A stretch of DNA of 64,000 nucleotides from Vespa crabro. Lineage: Eukaryota; Arthropoda; Insecta; Hymenoptera; Vespidae. A program made the position numbers and the translations under genes. Position 1 is the stretch's first letter. Every line of letters starts with the position of its first letter. The stretch lies in contig NC_060960.1 of assembly GCF_910589235.1 (NCBI RefSeq), positions 2,745,839-2,809,838 on the forward strand. Reading direction: 5' to 3'. Of this stretch, positions 38,806 to 52,800 are shown one piece after another. The notes under the pieces were generated by a model. It worked only from the letters and a program-made list of their open reading frames with translations. It was not told the origin of the DNA and searched no databases.

Positions 38806-40469
38806 TTATATTCTAGAGAGCTGCTGTAATAAATTAGACGGCAAGACAGTTTCTAACTTATCCAAAATATAATAAAATGGATGAGAGAACCAAGCGAGCA
38901 TCGCTCGTGCGACTACACCCATGGTATCAGGATACTGATGAGTCAACAAAGCTAAGAGTGCTGTAAAGGAGCACAAACCGGCTGTAAATAAAATAAAAAA
39001 TGGCAATTCTTTTTTCGGATAAACGCTGACGTCATGAAAAGTAGGTAAAAGTTCGCGATCCGCACACTCGGTACACGTTGGATATGGATAAAATAAGTGC
39101 CCCCTTTCCAAAGGATACGGTAGCATTCTGAATGTTCCTTCCCATGTACAATGCAACAAATTAAGTGCTCCTTCCATTTGTTTCCAGTGTGCAAGGTGGA
39201 AAAATGCATAAGCTATAGCTTCTGAATCTCCTCTTTTTAGAACATGCTCAGGTGGTAAAATTAAAGGTTTCATTTCTAATAAATATTTTGGTACATGAGG
39301 ATTGAATTCTACTGCTCTATGAATAGCATCCACCGCTGACATTTCTGCTGTAGTTAAACCTCTTTTGCTAGCTATATCTGGTGAAAATTTATCAGCTACT
39401 AATCTTGCCTTTAATAAAGCAGCTGTATAGCATATAGTGGCTGACTTTGGTAGACTTATATCATCGTATTTTGCTAAAACAGCTTGAACATCAGCGTATG
39501 CTTGCATCTCCAACAAAGCTTCTATTAGATTTTCATGTATATTCAAAACATTCATAATTGGTGGTACTTCCTTTGTTAGGTCCCTGAACATTTTTACTGC
39601 TTCTTTCAATTTTCCAAGTTTTCTTGCACACATAGCTAAACGTCTTTTAATATAAATAAGTACATTTGTGTCTCTTCTGTGTATCGCTTCTGCAATGGAG
39701 CCTTGATGTTGTGTACTTTGAGATTTTCTATAATTATTTTCTGCTACTTTTAAAGCTTGTTTTAAAATCTTTTCTGCTTCTACAATTGTAGTAGCTTCTT
39801 CTTCGGCTAGTAAAATATAAGCTGATGCACAATCTGGATTACTTTCTAAAGCACTATGCGCAGCTGTTATTCTGGCTACAGGACTTCGTTCTCTCCAAGC
39901 TGTTTGCATAATTTCATATTCAGCTTTACCTATATGACATAATCAATTAATATAAAAACAATATAATATTTACATTTAACTTTTGTCAGCTATTACTTAT
40001 AACCAGACTTTACGTGTTCAAACAGACTTTTATTATATTTACCTGTATCACCTTCACAAGTAAAAAAAGTTTGATGATCTTGAGCCGATAAATTCATATC
40101 ATAGTATGTTAGAGGCTCTTTGTTAGTCGCCCAAAAAAATCTTTGATATTCTGCACCCCTAAATAAATTTATTGGATTACGCCAAACTTTACATTCAGGA
40201 ACGTTCTGTTGATTAGAACCATTGGAATTATTCAAACTTGAGTTAGCATTGTCAGTTGCAGTATCACCTCCACCAATCCAAGGTGAAATATGATTCAAAG
40301 ATACTTGTTCGATAAATGAAGTACCATACTTTCTGAAGTACCACCATTCGAATATGAGAATAAGACCAGATATTAATGATGACGTTCCTGTTAATGCTAC
40401 GTAGAATTTTGGGGTTAGGGTGCTCAGGAACATCGTAGAGTCCCACATACTTGTAAATAAAAGTGCCAT
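38806..40469 (-). CDS. ST7: Suppressor of tumorigenicity 7 protein homolog (ST7 family)
   Basis: A multi-pass membrane protein of the ST7 family; its biochemical role is poorly defined, and in mammals it is linked to tumour suppression and extracellular-matrix gene regulation. Two coding exons, 40469-40043 and 39929-38806, join in phase 1 through a Gly codon (DTG then KAEYEIM) to give 516 residues. Family blocks are nearly unchanged: TLTPKFYVALTGTSSLISG, EWWYFRKYGTSFIEQVS, DMNLSAQDHQTFFTC, ILLAEEEATTI, HRRDTNVL, AKYDDISLPKSATICYTAAL, RAVEFNPHVPKYLLEMK and LHCTWEGTFRM. Hydrophobic segments lie at about 20-45, 451-473 and 480-500; the middle is TPR-like helical repeat. An in-frame TAA sits directly before the start ATG. 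Vertebrate proteins carry an extra N-terminal membrane segment absent here. Human ST7 isoforms are about 550-585 residues. Confidence 0.95.
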
Positions 40470-41530
40470 TTATAATCTCTCGACGTTGTAGACAAATATT
40501 TTTAACTCTGTTGAAACTTTAGAGAGAATATCTTGTTGATAATTACATCAATTGCCATACGAAAGAAAACACAGTTGATTTTCTTATAATAAGAAATCTC
40601 CCGAAAGGCCTCTCTTCAAGATTTTATTATGTGATTAATAAAATAAGTTTCGCGATTTCTTGTAACGAACTTTAATAACATTAATACATGTTTACGAAGA
40701 TAGAACGTGTAAATATTTTCGTTTGAATCATAAAAGCTTTTTAACTGTTTTCGACATCTGGCACATTTCGATATATAGTAATTTTGCACTGTTGTATTCA
40801 ATTTCGATTATCGAAAATAGCAATAACGATTATAGCGCATATATAATATACCAATATCTAATAAACCAAATTGTAATTACAATGTTTATATTGTATTTAT
40901 GTTTAAACGAAAAGAGTCCTGCATTTATTTTAAATTAAAAAAAAAAAAAAGCGAAGATTTATCATCAAATAAATTTTATATTGATCGACATTAATCGAAC
41001 GTACGTCAGCCAATCAGAAATAAGTTTTTCTTTTGATCTGTGAAAGCATAAAGTTTAATTGGTCGAACATTGTTTTTAAGAGATTTAAATTACGTTATTA
41101 AGAATTAAATTTTTATAGATATTATTGTTCCTGATTTATTAATTAATATTAAAAAATTTAAATACACATGAAGAAACAAAAAGTAAATATAAGAAAAATT
41201 TATAATCACATACTTTTATAACATTAAAAATAATTTGAGTTCATATTGTATCTGGAATTTTTAGTAATAATACATATAATGTTTACAAAAGTAATAACAC
41301 ATTTAATGTATGTATATATTTTATTATGTCTATTAATTAATATAGTAAAAATAAATGTTATCCAAGGAATTATTCTTTCATCGTAAGCAGTTAAATAAAT
41401 GATCGGTTTTTAAACACATAATTAAAGAAATAATTATTGAATGACACATTGGATTAAGAAAAGAATAAAGAAAAAAAAGAAAGAGACAAAGATTGATTCA
41501 AGTCTACAATGTTATTTCAATATATTGAAT
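40470..41530 (-). other. ST7 upstream region
   Basis: Between the ST7 start and the probable end of the Rsf1 transcript lies about 1 kb of AT-rich DNA with no coding exon. The ST7 5' leader and promoter should be in its lower part (about 40470-40800). No TATA box or other specific core element could be assigned with confidence. Confidence 0.45.
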
Positions 41531-44500
41531 TTTATTACAAAATGTTTGCATTTAGGCTACAACATGTAATATAATAATAGCGTTTGGTCTAGACCCTTAT
41601 CAAAACAAAAGCTAAACTGCACCACATTTCCTATCGTCTTAGCAAGACACTTTTTTTCTTCGGTTTACGTTTCAAGGAAACACGTACTATTTAAATGCGA
41701 ATAAATCTACGCGCGATTTGAATTATTCAGATAAAAGACGACTACACAATCGGGTATCTCTCTCCGACGTTGCGTCTCGGTATCACAACGTACACGAAAT
41801 ATTAAATATCTCACTAAATGCAAATACGTTTCGACTATTAGCAATATGTATTATAATATTCGTATTAGATACATCTTTTCTTTCCACCTCGGAAAAGGTA
41901 AGACATCGGAATATGGATCTATATAGAACTTAATAGTCATAATCATGTATGTATATATAATCGAGGTACCGCTTCTCGATGAAGGACAGGACAACAATTG
42001 AGATTTACTTGAAAAAATTTCGCTTTATAAACGCGACAATGATGACGACGTAAATTATGTGAATAAGTTCAGGCATATACGTATGTATGTATGTGATATT
42101 TTTCCTTGAAGCGCACCCTAAGAACGAATGGTCCAAAGACATGTTGTGTTCTAAAAGAAGACAATAGATCGTATTATTAAACTGCATAAAACCGAAAAAT
42201 ACGTGTAGGTGTAAAAAATAATCAACTGAGCGGTAGTAAAACATCCTCCACTACGTTATACGATGTGCACGTGTGTATAAACGTTTAATTACATTTTGTC
42301 GTTAAAATGTTTTCTCGAAGTAAAAGGAAACTATCCCAAGCAGCTAATTCTAAGATAATGTAATATCTTTTTTGTTTATATAGCTTCTATTTATATTAGG
42401 TATGCACGTATGTGTGATAACTAAACAGATACATGGTTTTTGCAAGTGCAATGTCATTGAAGACATGCCATTGCATTAAAGAGCAGGAGGCTGGACGAAA
42501 TCAAATAATAATAATATAAAATAAATTGCGTTTAAAAAAATTACCTTCTCTTTAAACGACTGTATCTGTTCAGTAAACACCACCTACCGACCAAATTTCG
42601 TTTAGGCCTTCCTCTTGATAGAGAATATTAATTATGGCAGATTCTATCTGACTTGATTTACGATTTACAAGAAGAACACCTAAACGATCGCTTTCCTTTG
42701 TTTCATTCGTTGAAACAATAGCAATCTTTTACATTCATTCACGAATATATTTCGATATTCTTTCTCTCTCTCTCATCCGTAATTATCTTTTATTATCCTC
42801 TACATATCCATTTTATATAATAATAACGAATATTCTTAATAATTCATGCTCGATTAATTTTTTTTTTAAGGAACAAAAAGAGTCCCATTATGGTTGCACG
42901 TGCTTAAATTTTCTTGAATTATACATATACGTACATATTACCATGTAGTTCATTGCACGCAAGATTATAATAAAATTTCTGTTACGCCACATATCCCTTC
43001 TCTTAACTTTGCCGATTATATTAATATCGCTAGTATATGTATGTGTGTTATATGAATATCGCTTTATAATCATAGTTTTCTCACTTTTCGTAGAGCGCGT
43101 TCAGCAGCCTCCTGTTCTCTAATATATAACTATATTTAATGATTTAATCATATAATTATCAAGTAAAATTTGTAAAATACAATATACTAAACCCTATCAT
43201 AAATCCTTAATCTTTCTTTATAAATAATTATAGTAATAGTCTTCACACCATTTGTTAATTTATAGTAATCAGATGTCATTCCTTTTCTTTTCTAATTAAT
43301 TTAAATATTACAATTTGTGCCCTTTGCACTAATTCACTTTATAGTATTTTGTTTGACTATGTAATATGATACACGTAATATATAATCTAAAGAACTTACG
43401 GTATTTACATATGTACACGTAACAACGGCGCGAATTTGTCAATAACTTTGTTTTTTTTCTTCTTCTTGTCCTTAATAAGATCGACGTTCGTTCAACGAGG
43501 AATGCGTTCATCGAAAGAAGATGCGCCTGATTAGAAGAAATGGGTTCGAAAACGAACGGAAAAAGGTTAAAATTCTAATCAGATTCGTCTTCTTCTCGAA
43601 TCTTTAATAACACATTCAATGTTGAACAAAATTATGGTCGCTTGCCTTTTATATTAATTCAATCGAACTGAAACTAATTACAAAAAGCTTACAATCCTTA
43701 AAAAATAGGCTCCATTGTTGACGATTTGGACTTCTCAAACTTTACACTTGACCAACCTCGATTTTGTTTCTACGGCTTCTTTTATATTTCAGATCCAAAA
43801 TCCAAAGATTTTTGTTATTTTCTTTTCTTTTTTTTTCTGGAGTGACTACTTGCCGAAGAGGCCCAAGAGGAAGACGATCCTAATTATTTATATTACATAT
43901 TCTTATATACTTTAGACGTTAACGTACGCGTATAAAACAACACTAGACAGTATTATATCGTTACATTATGTAAATACTTCCATCAATTCATTTTCGAGCA
44001 TCTTGATGTATCAAATATGATACAACTACGTTTAACCCGTAACTATAAGTTTAAGAATCATATAATATGAATTTCATCATACGATCGACCCTTATCTTGA
44101 TACAATTCGTACGACGAATCAGATGACGTTCAAATGAAAATAGTTGAAATTATTTCCCTTCGAACGTCTATCATAAACAGACACAGAAGTTTCATTTTTA
44201 CGTGCCAAATGAAGCAGATTTATAATGATATATCTTAATCAAAATAATTCCGAAATCTTCCGCGTATTGTATATTCCTTGTTTTGATCATTATTGCAATT
44301 TTTGATCTTGTCGCTATATATCAATATTTTTACATCACACGATATTATTATATTTCGAGTGAATACGCTAAAGTAAAATATATTAGAGAAAAGTATCATA
44401 TCGATTAAACAGATAGATCTGCTTCGTTTAGCAAGTAACCAAAGGCAAAAACAAATAAAAAATTCAAACTGTGTCTGTCATTTCTTCGAAGTTTCAGGAA

Positions 44501-44708
44501 CAAGGAGCGTAAGATAAGGGTTGATTAGTACGATGATATCTACGGGCTAAAATATATCAATAGGATACCAGAAACCAGTGTCTCTCTCGAGACTCTTCTT
44601 CCTAAGCAAGAGTCGCGATCACTTTAAGAAGGAGAATCCAAATGTACATTATGTACAGAGGATTCATACTAAAAAAACGCTTTAGGGTTGGCCAAGATTT
44701 CACTCATG
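41531..44708 (-). other. Rsf1 3' untranslated region, possibly long
   Basis: Downstream of the Rsf1 stop (44709-44711) about 3.2 kb holds no coding exon. Minus-strand AATAAA signals (TTTATT on plus) occur at 42789-42794, 41531-41536 and 41320-41325. The first kilobase after the stop shows no canonical AATAAA that I could find, so a long 3' UTR, perhaps ending near 41520, is likely but unproved. A GC-richer patch at 41640-41900 has an open frame with no recognisable domain. Confidence 0.45.
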
Positions 44709-46852
44709 CTACGAATCCAAATCGTCCTCCCTCTGGCTACTGAAATAAGATACCAAACCGCCAAACTCTCCAGTACCCTCCTCATCGTATTGTTTATTTG
44801 CTACAGCAGCCGGGTCATTAGGGTGCGTTTGTGGTTGCTGTTGTTGCTGGGATGGTTGAGATTGCGGAGGTTGCGGTTGCGGAGGCGCTTGAATCTGCGG
44901 CTGATTGTCCGCGGGAGACGAGAAATGTTCCGTAGGATAGGGCGAGCCTTGATAAGCAGCTGCATCATCCGCCGTAGACATAGGCGGGGGAGGAGGGTAG
45001 GCACCGTAGTGATAATTGGGTGGCGGAGGTGGATGATACGGCGAGAAATTTCCTGGTGGTCTATTTGGAGGTGGAGAAGGTTGTTGCATCGCATGGTTAA
45101 CCGGCGAGGCGTTCGTAAATGGTGGCATCTGATGCCTCGGTCCCATAGGATTATCGGTAAACCTGGAGATCGGTGGACCGCCTCTTACGTAAGGAGGTGG
45201 AGGCGGAGGTGGCGTTGGTCCACCTTTAGCTAATGGACTACCGGCCGCAGGTGGTATCATGGGTGGAGGACCCGGTGCCAAAGGAGAACTTCGGTCTCGA
45301 CTACTTATGGATATAGGACCACCACCCGACGGAGAGGGATCCATAGGATGGTGAGGCGTATGATACATTTGCGGCCCTGGAACTCTCATTCTCATTGGAG
45401 GTGTGCCAGATCTTACGGCCGCAAAATGAGGTGGCATGGAAGATTGTCCTGGCTGTCTGTATGGCGAAGGTATCCTACCGCGTGGCTGCATCTCATAACC
45501 GGTTCGTGGACCTGTCATCATCTGTCCAGTTGTATTGGGAGCACCGAAATATTTATGACCCATCGCAGCAGCCGCTGCTGTGAACGACTGCGGATTATTT
45601 GACGACACCGGTTGTGACTGGAGCATCCTCGTGATCACGGAAGACTGTTGACCGGGCGGAAGAGACGAATAGACAGACTGCGCGTTCGCTTGCGTCGAAG
45701 GTGGCAACTGCGTAGGTACGCCGCTCGCTGGTGGTGTGGACGGTGCCGAGCCGGAAGTACTGCTACCTGGAGTGGGAAGTACGTTTGGGATATCGCTCGA
45801 TTTAACTTCTGGATTCGAATCCGTGCCCATGCCGAGCAAACCAGCTTCAGCCGCGGCTTTTGCTGCTGCTTCCGCGGCCCTGGCAGCTTCGAGAGCAAGA
45901 GTTTTCTTACCCTTGCCACGACCTCTCCTCTTTGGCTTCATCGGCGTTCCGTCGGGATTGAAGAGCTGCCCGTCTGGTCCTGTCATCATTGGAATATGCC
46001 CTTCTGGTGTCCTGTCGGCCTCAGGCGTGATGACTGTGGGTAAGTTAGGATTTATATTAGGTGATACGTTACTCGTTACATCCAATCCAATCATGTTACT
46101 GCTATTGGCTGCCATAACACCTGGACTCGTGTTTGCTAATCCAGGAGAACCCAAAGCCGGAGCCCCGCCTCTTCTCATCTGCTCAGCAATTATTTCGGCT
46201 TTGCTACGACGACCCCGTTTCTTTTTCTTAGGTACTTCACCATCGGTTCCTTCGGGAGCGTTCGGATCTCTCTGCCTTTCAGCAGCCAGAATTTCTAACG
46301 CTTTTAACCGTGCCTTTTCTAATTTTTTTGCTTCTCGCTCTTCCTTCTTCTTTTTTTTCGCTATCTCGATAGCCGCCAACTCCAATTGTCGTCTACCATA
46401 TTCTTCATCTTCCATCATTATTTGTTCCAATTGTTCATCATCTAGATCTGCCAATTCTCCAGGCCCAAGACCACCCAATGAACCTTCTGGTACGTCTCCA
46501 GTAAAAGAACTAGCTACTGACATCGTTGTACCTGTCAATCCGACATTATCCGGAAGACCTTCGTCGATTTTCGACGTTAATTCTCCCATTGGATTATCCA
46601 TTGTATGAGATAGAACGTCTTTATCATCTAGATGCTGACCATCTGTCGATCTTATTACCGAACCCATCAATAGTTTCTGTTTTCGAGCTTTATTTTTGCT
46701 TCCAGGTTTCGGTCCAGGCTTCTTTCTCGGTTTCGGAACTCCATCGACCATAGTTTTGCGCTTTGCAGCAGGACTTTTACTTTTTCTCGGTTTTTTACTT
46801 TTTGGTGATTTATTTTTGAATTTGGTTGCTTCTTTTTTAGGAGTATAAATAT
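44709..46852 (-). other. Rsf1 last coding exon, GC-rich basic and proline-rich tail
   Basis: A single exon encodes the last roughly 714 residues. It opens with lysine-rich sequence, then AT-hook-like clusters (RKKPGPKPGSKNK, KKKRGRRSKAE, KPKRRGRGKGKK), a charged helical stretch (EIAKKKKKEEREAKKLEKAR), an alanine-rich helix (EAARAAEAAAKAAAEAG) and a proline/glutamine tail ending FGGLVSYFSSQREDDLDS. GC and CpG content are clearly higher than in the other Rsf1 exons. Long antisense open frames here are by-products of this composition. Confidence 0.85.
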
Positions 46853-49800
46853 CTATTGTACAAATGTATTTTATATTACTATAATATTGATTTGAATAAT
46901 ATCATAAAAAAAAGTAAATAAAAAGATCTACCTGAATCAGAATCTTTTTCAGCATCTTCATTTATGTCATCTGTTTCGTTAACGACAAATTCGTCTTCAC
47001 TTTCCACAGTTTTTCTTATAGCTTTTTTTAATTCCTGTAGAAAGGAAAAACACGAAATTATTTATATAAGAGTTCATAATTATTCATTGACTCATTTTCG
47101 ATCTAAAATGCTTCAAAGCTCAATGGTCAAATACAATTCATTATAAATATGAAAAAATTTCAAAACATATTAAAAATGAATACCTCTTCGCTATCCGTTG
47201 CTGTTGCTTCCTGATAATTAATTTTACGGCCTCGTCTACGACTACGTCTATCTAATATTTCTTCTTCCTCTTGTTTATAATTATCATCTGGTAGACCACC
47301 ATATACAATCTATAAATAAGAAAAACAAAAATAAGCCAAATAAAAAAGGACAACCTTTGAAAGTAATATACAAGTAAAATCACCTTTCGTCTAATAGATG
47401 GAGCCTTTTTCTGTTTGGGTGTACTTTCCTATAAAGTATTTATATTATTATCATAATAATTTATTATATACTATACTATAATATATTATGGTATAGTGTA
47501 TTAAAGTAGATATTAGATACTAATAGATGAGTATATTATATTATATCATAGTATATATATAAATATATATAATTAGAATAAATTTACTTTAGAAATTATT
47601 TTATTTACTTTTTTCCTTTTTTGGGCTGCAATTTCATCAAGTTGCGGTGGAACCAATGAATCTGTATTTGCAACGGCGTTCTCCATTATCTCTGTTTTCA
47701 TTTCATCAGTATTGTGCGTATTTTCAGTATTTTCAATATTTTCAAGATTAACAATATTCTCTTCGTTTTCATTTTTAGTAGGTGTCGCTTCTTCACCTTC
47801 CTGAATAACGGCATTCATATTTTCAGACGCATCCTGATCATTGCTTCTTGGCTCATCTTCCTCCTCGTTATCACTTTGGTTATCTGACTCTATTATACGT
47901 TTCCTCCTTTTCTTCTTTTTACTTTTCACTTTTGAAGTTGTCCTATATCTTGAAGTTGGTATAGTTCTACTCCTATAAAAATTACACGAATTTAATGTAA
48001 TATTGTATATATTTAATATAATATTGTGTATATTATTTTACATTGAAAAAATTTACTTTTTCTTTCTTTGTCTCCAAGAATTATCACTATCTTCGCTATC
48101 CGAATTTTCCCACATGGATCGAGACTTTTTCCTTTTTGGGCGATCGCTCTCTTCACTATCGTCATTAACTATAAAAAAAAAAGTCATACGAATCGTATGC
48201 ATGATTATATATAATCAGAAGTCGCAAAATATTAACGCAAACATGAATGCGCCGGGAAAAACATCTACTTCTTATCCCCTTAGAAAGAAAATTTCGAAGG
48301 GTTAGTACATTATACTACATATTTACTATTCTAAACTTACTGAAATCTGGATCATAAGTAGTCGTTATTCTGGCTCTAGTAGACCTTCTAACTGGACGCG
48401 AATCTCCCTTTCTACGACGCCTAGAATCGGTGAAACTACTTTCGTCTGATGATGTCATATGATCATCAAAATCTTCTTCGTCATCCGAACTAGTTCCTTT
48501 GAAATCTTCGTCGCTTTCTGGATCATCCTCACTACTTATATCCAAGCTATTCAATTTACGATGTTTTCTTCGTGCTAATAAACGTTTAGTAACTCTTTTC
48601 CGTTCCTCTTCATCTTCATCGACTTCTTCCTTTTCTACTTTATATTCCTCGTCGCTTTCTCTTTCAGATTTTTGTTCTAAATCGTTTTTATCTTCATCTA
48701 CGCCCTTCATCTGCAGTCCTTCAACTTGTTGATGAAGCTTTTTATAGAAAAGTCCAGAGTTAAAAAATATAATTTACATCTTATACGTTACACATTAAAT
48801 ATTTTTGTGCTTTGAAATACAAACCTGTGCCTCCTCCTTTTCTGCATTAACTATCGTTGCAATGTCTTTACCTCTTCCTTGATTACCAGCACCTTGAACA
48901 GCTTCTACTTCATCTTGAATCGCAGCATTGATCATATCATCGTATTCATTAAACTTATAAGTATTTGCACAGCGTCTTTCTCGTAATTGATACACAGGTT
49001 CACTTTCTTCGCTGCTTGATGTTTCCGAACTTGAAGCCGATGATGATTGTTCAGATGAAGAATCTTTAAACAGAATAGAAATAAAATTATTATAATGTAA
49101 TATAAATATTTAATATATAACAAATATCTTATTAAATTTACCATTTTCAGATTCTTGGCTTGACTCTTTTAAATCCTTTTGAAGGCGTTGCGTTTCATTT
49201 TTATGTAAAACATTATCTAAGCTTATACCTACAAAGGCCAGCCTCTTTTTTCTTAATACTTCGTTTTCATGACGTTTCGTCACTTGATCGTATGTTTTTA
49301 AACTTTCACGTAATTTAGATACCAATATATTCTGTTAAATAATATGGTAAAATTAATACTGTTTTGTACATACAAATTTGCTTAATAATTTTTATTTAAA
49401 TCTTTCTGGGGGAATAACTTACATGTTGACACGGTGGACAGAACCAATCACCTTCTGGTATCAGCATGAGTGCAGGCCTCAAACAAGAACAATGCCATCC
49501 TTTATCACAAGAATCACATAAGAGAATCCATTCGGGATGATCAGCCTTGCCACATTTTTGACAAGCATATTCATCATCTGCTTCTTCAACATCACTTTGA
49601 CCTATGAAAATGTGAGAATTTACATAATTCATATTTGAGATCATTTAATTTCGATGTTGTAGCAAAATTGTTTTTAGATTCTATCTTATCTTATCTACTA
49701 AAATTCACATTGCATTTATTACCTTTTTGAGCAGTTCTAGCTCTTCTTAATGGCTCAGATTCTTGATCCTTCTCAAGATCACTTTCGGGAGAAAATTCGT

Positions 49801-52800
49801 GATCACTTTTAAAAAGTAAAGATCCTTCAGTTTCTATTTCTTCTTCTTCATCCTCATCTTCATTATCAAGATCATCACTACTGGAACCAGACGAACTTTG
49901 CCATGGATTGGCTTCATTAAATTTTGCAAGCATTTTCTTCTTTTTTCGCTTTTTTCGTTTTCGTTTAGATTTTATATCTTTATCAATTTCCTTCATTGTA
50001 ACTTCTTCTTCACTTTCGTTCTGTAAAATACATATAATATACACAATAAAAAAAAAAAAAAAAAAAGAAAAAAAAATTAATTAAATAAACGCTTTTCCAC
50101 GCTATTTATATTTATTTAATTATTAAACATATACTTTTTTTCTTCGTTTTTTCTTATCCGTAGTTTCCTTTTTCTCTTTTACTTCAGTTAATGCTTCTTC
50201 TTCAATTCTCCTTCTATCTGCTGCTTCTTTAATCTTCAATTGAGCAATTCTTCTTGATTGCCTAACAGGTGTTTCACCTTGTAGTACACCTTCTTGTTGT
50301 TCAGGTGCAATATCTCTTCCTATTTCTAAACCCAAAACCATTTTTCCTGTAAATAAAAAATAATTCTATAAATATTTATTTTTATTTAATTATTTAATTT
50401 AATTACCTTTATATTTAAATGCTTATGATCACATTTTGGGATAGTAATTTTTCATATAAATATTAATTAATATGTATAATACATATTAAATATTAATATA
50501 ATTTAGACGATAATTTTAAATTGCAAATGTTTTTGAACTTACTTTTCTTTCTCTTTTTTTGAGATGAAGATGGTGTTGTCTCTAATGAAGATGCATTGGT
50601 AGGTGTTCCCTCAAGATGCACGTTAGGAGATTCTTCCGAGGTTTGGTTTATACTGACTCCTCCTGAATGTTTTGGACGTGAACGTCCACCGCCTCTGCAA
50701 CGTCGTCTCCTACCTTTTGGGCGTCCCCTATTTTTACGTCCCATTGGAACAGAACGCATAATTGTAGGATCATCACTACCATCTTTATTATCTTCTGATA
50801 TTTTACATTTCACAGCCTCATCCTCTGAACTTATAGTTACAACGCGACTCTCTTCGACTGATTTGCGCAATTGTTTATCTGGTATACGTTTTGCACGTAA
50901 TTTTATTCTTTTACCACCCATCATTTCTTCTTCTTCTTCTTGTTTTTCTCCTAAATCTTCGGAATTCGAATCTTGTGCACTATTACGTCGTTTTCGTGAA
51001 ACTTTTGTAGTTTCTGTACCATCCAATTTCCAACCTTCGTATACGAGTTCAGAAACCGATTTAACACGAATACCTATTTTTGCATTAGCACCATCTTCAC
51101 CAATGTTTATATTTAAACCTTTTAATGCATCATCTTCAGTACATGCTAGTGGATCAGGCTCTTCTGATGGTGCATCAAACACATTTTCATGATCAGCTCC
51201 TATAGAATCATCTGATGATGCTGTAACTGTTTTTACCTCAACATTTTGAATTTCTGAAAGATCCTTTTTATTCTTTAAATCTAAATTATCTTTTGGTAAA
51301 ACATCATTTTTAAAATTGTCTTCAGCTTCAATATTACTCATAACTACATTGTATGTATCTGCAATAGGTGGTATTGTTAAGGAATCATTTACTTTGTTAA
51401 GTATGTTGCCTTCAAGTTTCAATTCTTTCTTTTCAATTACAGTTTCCATCTTTGTTTCCAATTGCGAATTATACTTTATGTCAGTAGATAAAGTTTCTAC
51501 AAAAGGTTTTATATAAGGCGGTTTAGATTTTAATGGTGGAACGTCTTCAACTTCTGAGTTATCACTTGCTCTTTTATTACCTTCTTTCTTAAAATCATTT
51601 CTTATAATTCCTAATACTTCTTTTTTTTCAAATATTTCTTCCTGTTCAGTGCAAGCTGCTATGGTATTTTGTATATTGAGTACAGGTTTGGTATAAATAT
51701 TATCCTTATTTGTATTGGAAATATTAATAAAATCAGTCTGTTTACTTTTATCATCGCTTATATCATAAGAGACAGTTGGCTTATTAGCAATGGAATTTGT
51801 ATGATTCATATTATCAGAAAGATTACTGCCTTTCAATTCTACTATTAATGAATGAGTTTCATAACTTTGTGATGCTTGTTGTATATCATTGTCTAATTTA
51901 ATTGTAGAAGTATTTGATACAGACTGATTAATTATTTCAGCTGTAGTAGTTTCATTTACAGAATTATCAATGTAGTTATGCTCTTTTGTTTCAAATTTAT
52001 TTTGTTCATTTTCATTTTCTAGAGAATCAGCTTTTAATCCCTGATACTGTTGCGATTTTGGTAATACTTCTGCAACCTGCAGTATCATTTCTTTGCTTTT
52101 AGCAATTTTATCTTTATCGTTTATCTTTTCTATAACTTGTTGATCCGTAACACTTACAGAATGATCCAATATATTTGTTGATTGATCATCAATGTCACCT
52201 GATCCACTATTTTTTTGAACTTGTATTAAATTAGCAGTATGTTCTGTATTGTCTGTATTTTTATTACTATCTAACTTTTCAAACACAAAGTTATCTATAT
52301 CTTTCACTGACTGAGTAGAAGCCTTATTTTCATTTTGTAATTTTATTATCGTGGTTTCATCTAAAATGCTTTTATTGTTCTGAGTATTGTTCACATATTC
52401 TTTGACAATTTGATTAGAAGTAATTTGAACATCTACTTGAGTTTTTTCATTTACAAATGTTTGTAAGTGAGAATGATCTGATGATGATGACAGTATCGTT
52501 GATGTAGTATTATTTACTTTGCTAGAACTATCAAGAGAAGATGTATTATGTAATTCTATATCCTCCCCATATTCATCTTTACTGATTGCTTGTTCATTTT
52601 TACTTATGTCACTGCATTTAATATCATCACTACTTACTTCAGTATTTCTTTTGTTGAAAATATCATTTACTTTTTCTGTATTAGCATTACACGTTTCCTT
52701 ATTCTCTACTTCATTTTTAGTAGAAACCTTATCAGTTTCAACTTGTAAATTTGATTCTAACTCTTCTTTATTCTGTACAAATTGTTGTGGCTCGTCGAAT

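Noticed and set aside
44688..45233. 181-codon Arg/Leu-rich plus-strand open frame
   Set aside because: Antisense shadow of the proline/glutamine tail of Rsf1; no independent start context or similarity.
45736..46608. 290-codon plus-strand open frame
   Set aside because: It lies wholly antisense to the last Rsf1 exon, whose frame has family support; its length follows from the GC-rich codon bias of that exon.
50596..51192. 198-codon plus-strand open frame
   Set aside because: Antisense to the 3' part of the Rsf1 giant exon; composition mirrors the sense codons.
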